A stretch of 64,000 bases of DNA, from assembly GCA_002698425.1 (NCBI GenBank), contig NZXU01000119.1, forward strand, positions 38,210 through 102,209, given 5' to 3'. Below, in pieces: positions 61,366 to 64,000 of the stretch (position 1 is its first letter; each line of letters starts with the position of its first letter). The position numbers and the translations under genes were made by a program. Origin of the DNA: Ahrensia sp. GTDB lineage: Bacteria > Pseudomonadota > Alphaproteobacteria > Rhizobiales > Rhizobiaceae. The notes beneath the pieces were generated by a model. It saw only the letters and a program-made list of their open reading frames with translations. It was not told where the DNA came from and ran no database searches.

Positions 61366-63822
61366 ATGCTTCGACTTCTTGGATATTTCTTCGGAATCGG
61401 AACGGTTATGGCCCTTCTGGTGGCCGCCGGCGTCATCATCTATGTCGGCGATCTGACCAAGGAATTGCCCGATTACGAGGTGCTCGCCAATTACGAGCCG
61501 CCGGTGATGACCCGTATCCATTCCTCCGACGGCCAGCTCATGGGCGAATTTGCGCGCGAGCGGCGCCTTTATATCCCCATCCAGGCGGTTCCGGACCGCG
61601 TCAAGGCGGCCTTCATCTCGGCCGAGGACAAGAATTTCTACCAGCATCACGGCGTCGACTTCTTCGCGCTGACGCGCGCGGTCATCACCAATCTGGAAAA
61701 CGTAGCCTCGGGCAGCGATCGGCGTCTTGTGGGTGCATCGACGATCACCCAGCAGGTCGCGAAGAACTTCCTTTTGACCAATGAGCGCTCGATCGACCGC
61801 AAGATCAAGGAAGCCGTCCTGTCCTTCCGCATCGAGCAGGCCTATTCCAAGGACCGGATCCTCGAGCTGTATCTGAACGAGATTTTCTTCGGCAAAGGTT
61901 CCTACGGCCTCGCCAGCGCGGCGCTGACCTATTTCGGCAAGTCCGTCAACGAGTTGAACCTGCAGGAAGCCGCCTATCTCGCGGCGCTGCCCAAGGCGCC
62001 GTCGAATTACGATCCGTTCAACGACACGGAAGCGGCTACCGAGCGGCGCGACTGGATCATCGACCGGATGACCGAGAACGGCTACGTCACCGAGGAAGAG
62101 GCGTCCGTGGCGAAGCAGCAAGGGCTGGGCGTCAATTACCGGCGGTCGGGAGACACGGTTTTCGCATCCGAATATTTCACCGAAGAAGTGCGCAAGCAGA
62201 TCGTCGATCGCTATGGCAATGACGCGCTTTACGAGGGCGGCCTGTCGGTTCGCACGACGCTCGATCCGAAGCTCCAGATCATGGCGCGCAAGGCGCTGCA
62301 GCACGGGCTGATCAAATACGACCGCGAGAATGACGGTTATCGCGGCCCGGTCACCACCATCGACGTGTCGGGAGACTGGGGCGTGCCGCTTGCCGGCGTC
62401 GAGCGGCTGAGCGACGTCCCGGAATGGAATCTCGGCGTCGTTCTCTCCGTCGGCGATGACGGTGCGAAGCTCGGGCTGCGTCCCGATCGCCAGATTTCCG
62501 GCGACGTGGCGCCGGAGCGCGACACGATACAGCTTACTGCGGCAGGCCTCGATTGGATCAAGACCACCAATATCGACGGCAACCGCAAGAAGGTCGGCGG
62601 CATCGGCGACGTGCTCAATGTCGGCGACGTGGTCTATGTCGAGAAGTCGGACGACGGCTGGGAACTCCAGCAGATCCCGGCGGTTTCCGGCGCTCTGGTC
62701 TCGATGGACCCGAACACCGGTCGCGTGCTCGCCATGGTTGGCGGCTTTTCCTACAATCAGTCGCAGTTCAACCGCGCCACGCAGGCCTATCGCCAGCCCG
62801 GTTCTGCCTTCAAACCCTTCGTCTACGCAGCCGCACTCGACAATGGCTATACGCCGGCTTCGGTGGTGCTGGATGCGCCGATCCAGCTCGTCTCCGGCGG
62901 CGAGGTCTGGCAGCCGAAGAATTATGGCGGCGGCTTCGCCGGGCCCTCGACGCTGCGTCTCGGTATCGAGCGGTCGCGCAACCTGATGACGGTCCGCCTC
63001 GCCAAGGACATGGGCATGCAGCTGGTCGCCGAATATGCCGAGCGCTTCGGAGTCTATGACGACATGCCGCCGCTGCTCTCAATGGCGCTGGGTTCGGGCG
63101 AAACCACCGTGCTGCGCATGGTGTCCGCCTATTCGGTGATGGCCAATGGCGGCCGCTCCATCGAGCCGTCGCTGATCGACCGCATCCAGGATCGTTACGG
63201 GCGTACGATCTACAAGCACGACCAGCGCGGTTGCGAAGGCTGTAACGCCGAGCGCTGGGCAGGGCAGGAAGAGCCGACCCTGATCGACAACCGCGATCAG
63301 GTCCTCGACCCGATGACCGCATACCAGATCACCTCCATGATGGAAGGCGTCGTCCAGCGCGGGACCGCCACGATCCTGCGCGATCTCGGCCGCCCGCTCG
63401 CCGGCAAGACCGGCACGACCAACGAGGAAAAGGACGCCTGGTTCATGGGCTTCACGCCGAATCTCGTTACCGGCGTCTATATTGGTTTCGACACGCCGAA
63501 GCCGATGGGCCATGGTTCGACCGGCGGCGGTCTGGCGGCTCCGGTCGTGAAGGAATTTCTGACCGCCGCGCTCAAGGATGCGCCGATTGCCGATTTCCGG
63601 CTGCCGGAGGGCATGAATGTCGTCGAGATCGACCGCAAGACGGGCATGCGCTCGCAGGGCGGCCCGGACACGATCCTCGAAGCATTCAAGCCGGGAACCG
63701 GTCCGGCCGATTCCTATCAGGTCATCGGCATCGAGACGGTTGCCGTCCAGATCGAGGAGCAGCGCAAGATTTCACCGCGCGCCCAGGAAGCCATCCAGTC
63801 CGGGCAGGGCGGTCTCTTCTGA
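61366..63822 (+). CDS. mrcA: Penicillin-binding protein 1A
   Basis: An 818-residue bifunctional peptidoglycan synthase with a short N-terminal anchor (LLGYFFGIGTVMALLVAAGVIIYVG). The glycosyltransferase domain shows EDKNFYQHHGVDFFALTRA and STITQQVAKNFLL. The transpeptidase domain has SAFKPFVYAAALD (catalytic Ser), SVMANGG (SxN) and LAGKTGTTNEEKDAWFMGF (KTG). Length is standard for PBP1A. A strong hairpin follows, then prfB. Confidence 0.95.
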   Translation: MLRLLGYFFGIGTVMALLVAAGVIIYVGDLTKELPDYEVLANYEPPVMTRIHSSDGQLMGEFARERRLYIPIQAVPDRVKAAFISAEDKNFYQHHGVDFFALTRAVITNLENVASGSDRRLVGASTITQQVAKNFLLTNERSIDRKIKEAVLSFRIEQAYSKDRILELYLNEIFFGKGSYGLASAALTYFGKSVNELNLQEAAYLAALPKAPSNYDPFNDTEAATERRDWIIDRMTENGYVTEEEASVAKQQGLGVNYRRSGDTVFASEYFTEEVRKQIVDRYGNDALYEGGLSVRTTLDPKLQIMARKALQHGLIKYDRENDGYRGPVTTIDVSGDWGVPLAGVERLSDVPEWNLGVVLSVGDDGAKLGLRPDRQISGDVAPERDTIQLTAAGLDWIKTTNIDGNRKKVGGIGDVLNVGDVVYVEKSDDGWELQQIPAVSGALVSMDPNTGRVLAMVGGFSYNQSQFNRATQAYRQPGSAFKPFVYAAALDNGYTPASVVLDAPIQLVSGGEVWQPKNYGGGFAGPSTLRLGIERSRNLMTVRLAKDMGMQLVAEYAERFGVYDDMPPLLSMALGSGETTVLRMVSAYSVMANGGRSIEPSLIDRIQDRYGRTIYKHDQRGCEGCNAERWAGQEEPTLIDNRDQVLDPMTAYQITSMMEGVVQRGTATILRDLGRPLAGKTGTTNEEKDAWFMGFTPNLVTGVYIGFDTPKPMGHGSTGGGLAAPVVKEFLTAALKDAPIADFRLPEGMNVVEIDRKTGMRSQGGPDTILEAFKPGTGPADSYQVIGIETVAVQIEEQRKISPRAQEAIQSGQGGLF

Positions 63823-63844
63823 TATCGCCAGGCCTTTACACATG

Positions 63845-63871
63845 GGCGCCGGGTGCCTAAAACCCGGCGCC
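63845..63871 (+). terminator. Hairpin between mrcA and prfB
   Basis: GGCGCCGGGT (63845-63854) and ACCCGGCGCC (63862-63871) pair perfectly over 10 bp with loop GCCTAAA. The following TGAACAGATTTTC is only weakly T-rich, so it may be a terminator, an attenuator or an mRNA end-stabilising stem. Confidence 0.55.
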
Positions 63872-63904
63872 TGAACAGATTTTCACGAATCCGAGGGACA
63901 GAAA

Positions 63905-64000
63905 ATGCGCGCCGAAACCGCGACGCTCGTCGACGACATCAAGCAGGCCATAAGCCTGCTGAGGAGGCATCTTTGACTGGGACGAGTCCGTCAAACGCCT
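63905..64000 (+). CDS. prfB: Peptide chain release factor 2, 5' end with programmed frameshift
   Basis: The window ends inside the gene. Frame 1 reads MRAETATLVDDIKQAISLLR, then RHL and a TGA stop at 63974-63976. Shifting +1 at CTT-T-GAC gives DWDESVKR, the conserved continuation of RF2. The Shine-Dalgarno-like AGGAGG (63962-63967) lies three bases before CTT, exactly the arrangement of the RF2 autoregulatory frameshift. RF2 reads TGA; low RF2 lets the ribosome shift and make more of it. Only about 31 codons are visible. Confidence 0.93.

Noticed and set aside
63974..63976. In-frame TGA of prfB read as selenocysteine or as a broken gene
   Set aside because: The surrounding AGGAGG and CTT-TGA-C arrangement explains it fully as the RF2 frameshift.

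Overview
The window is a GC-rich, densely coded chromosomal segment of an alphaproteobacterium, most likely a Hyphomicrobiales (Rhizobiales) species. The evidence is the gene set and its order: divK-pleD beside rpmG; pyrB-pyrC-plsY-dprA-topA-rnr-DUF983-Nudix-rpmG in one direction; an NDUFA12-type complex I subunit; the opgGHC glucan genes; DUF2155, DUF3572 and DM13 genes; and the block rne / amidase / PBP1A / prfB. No rRNA, tRNA, CRISPR array, prophage or intact insertion sequence was recognised. Genus cannot be fixed by eye.

Layout. 1-1025: an intergenic stretch and a NYN-LOTUS RNA-binding or nuclease-like gene. 1115-5838 (minus): periplasmic glucan operon opgG-opgH-opgC, in which the conserved opgH N-terminus is separated from the rest by an in-frame TAA. 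6071-10463 (plus): MHYT-GGDEF-EAL c-di-GMP protein, a diaminopropionate ammonia-lyase-like enzyme and an M24 peptidase or hydrolase. 10510-15082: Na/Pi cotransporter, SOS-type dinB with a visible LexA operator, a GNAT gene, a HAD gene and DUF3572. 15185-16954: cell-cycle regulators divK and pleD. 17024-27998 (minus): the long housekeeping run pyrB to rpmG. 28148-32983: aidB, an AEC transporter, two small membrane proteins, ruvX and an UlaG-like hydrolase. 33162-37189: an outer-membrane barrel, gatC, a GNAT gene, gatA and an alpha/beta hydrolase.

37209-42208 is the least familiar part. Two divergent secreted proteins share a C-x(19-20)-C-x-CFDR motif and flank two tiny conserved genes and a 330-bp non-coding stretch. 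Next come a secreted von Willebrand A / Apple-like / repeat protein and two small genes. 42331-48511 holds gatB followed by a plus-strand series of small genes: GNAT, LysE, DM13, DUF427, a 3-methyladenine glycosylase-like gene, GNAT, the NDUFA12-like gene and DUF2155. 48515-53844 (minus) contains aat, accC, accB, aroQ, a DsbA-like thioredoxin and an M48 metalloprotease with TPRs. 53966-64000 contains an aminotransferase, DUF1697, a glycosyltransferase-like protein, rne with a long leader, amiC, a PBP1A gene, and the start of prfB with its programmed +1 frameshift.

Functional themes are envelope construction (glucans, PlsY, amidase, PBP1A, M48 protease), nucleic-acid processing (TopA, DprA, RuvX, DinB, AidB, glycosylase, RNase R, RNase E), c-di-GMP and cell-cycle control (DivK, PleD, MHYT-GGDEF-EAL), and translation (GatCAB, L33, RF2, Aat). 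No wholly new multi-gene system is obvious. The best leads are the split opgH, the CFDR-motif paralog island with the neighbouring VWA/Apple protein, and the regulatory region between rne and amiC.
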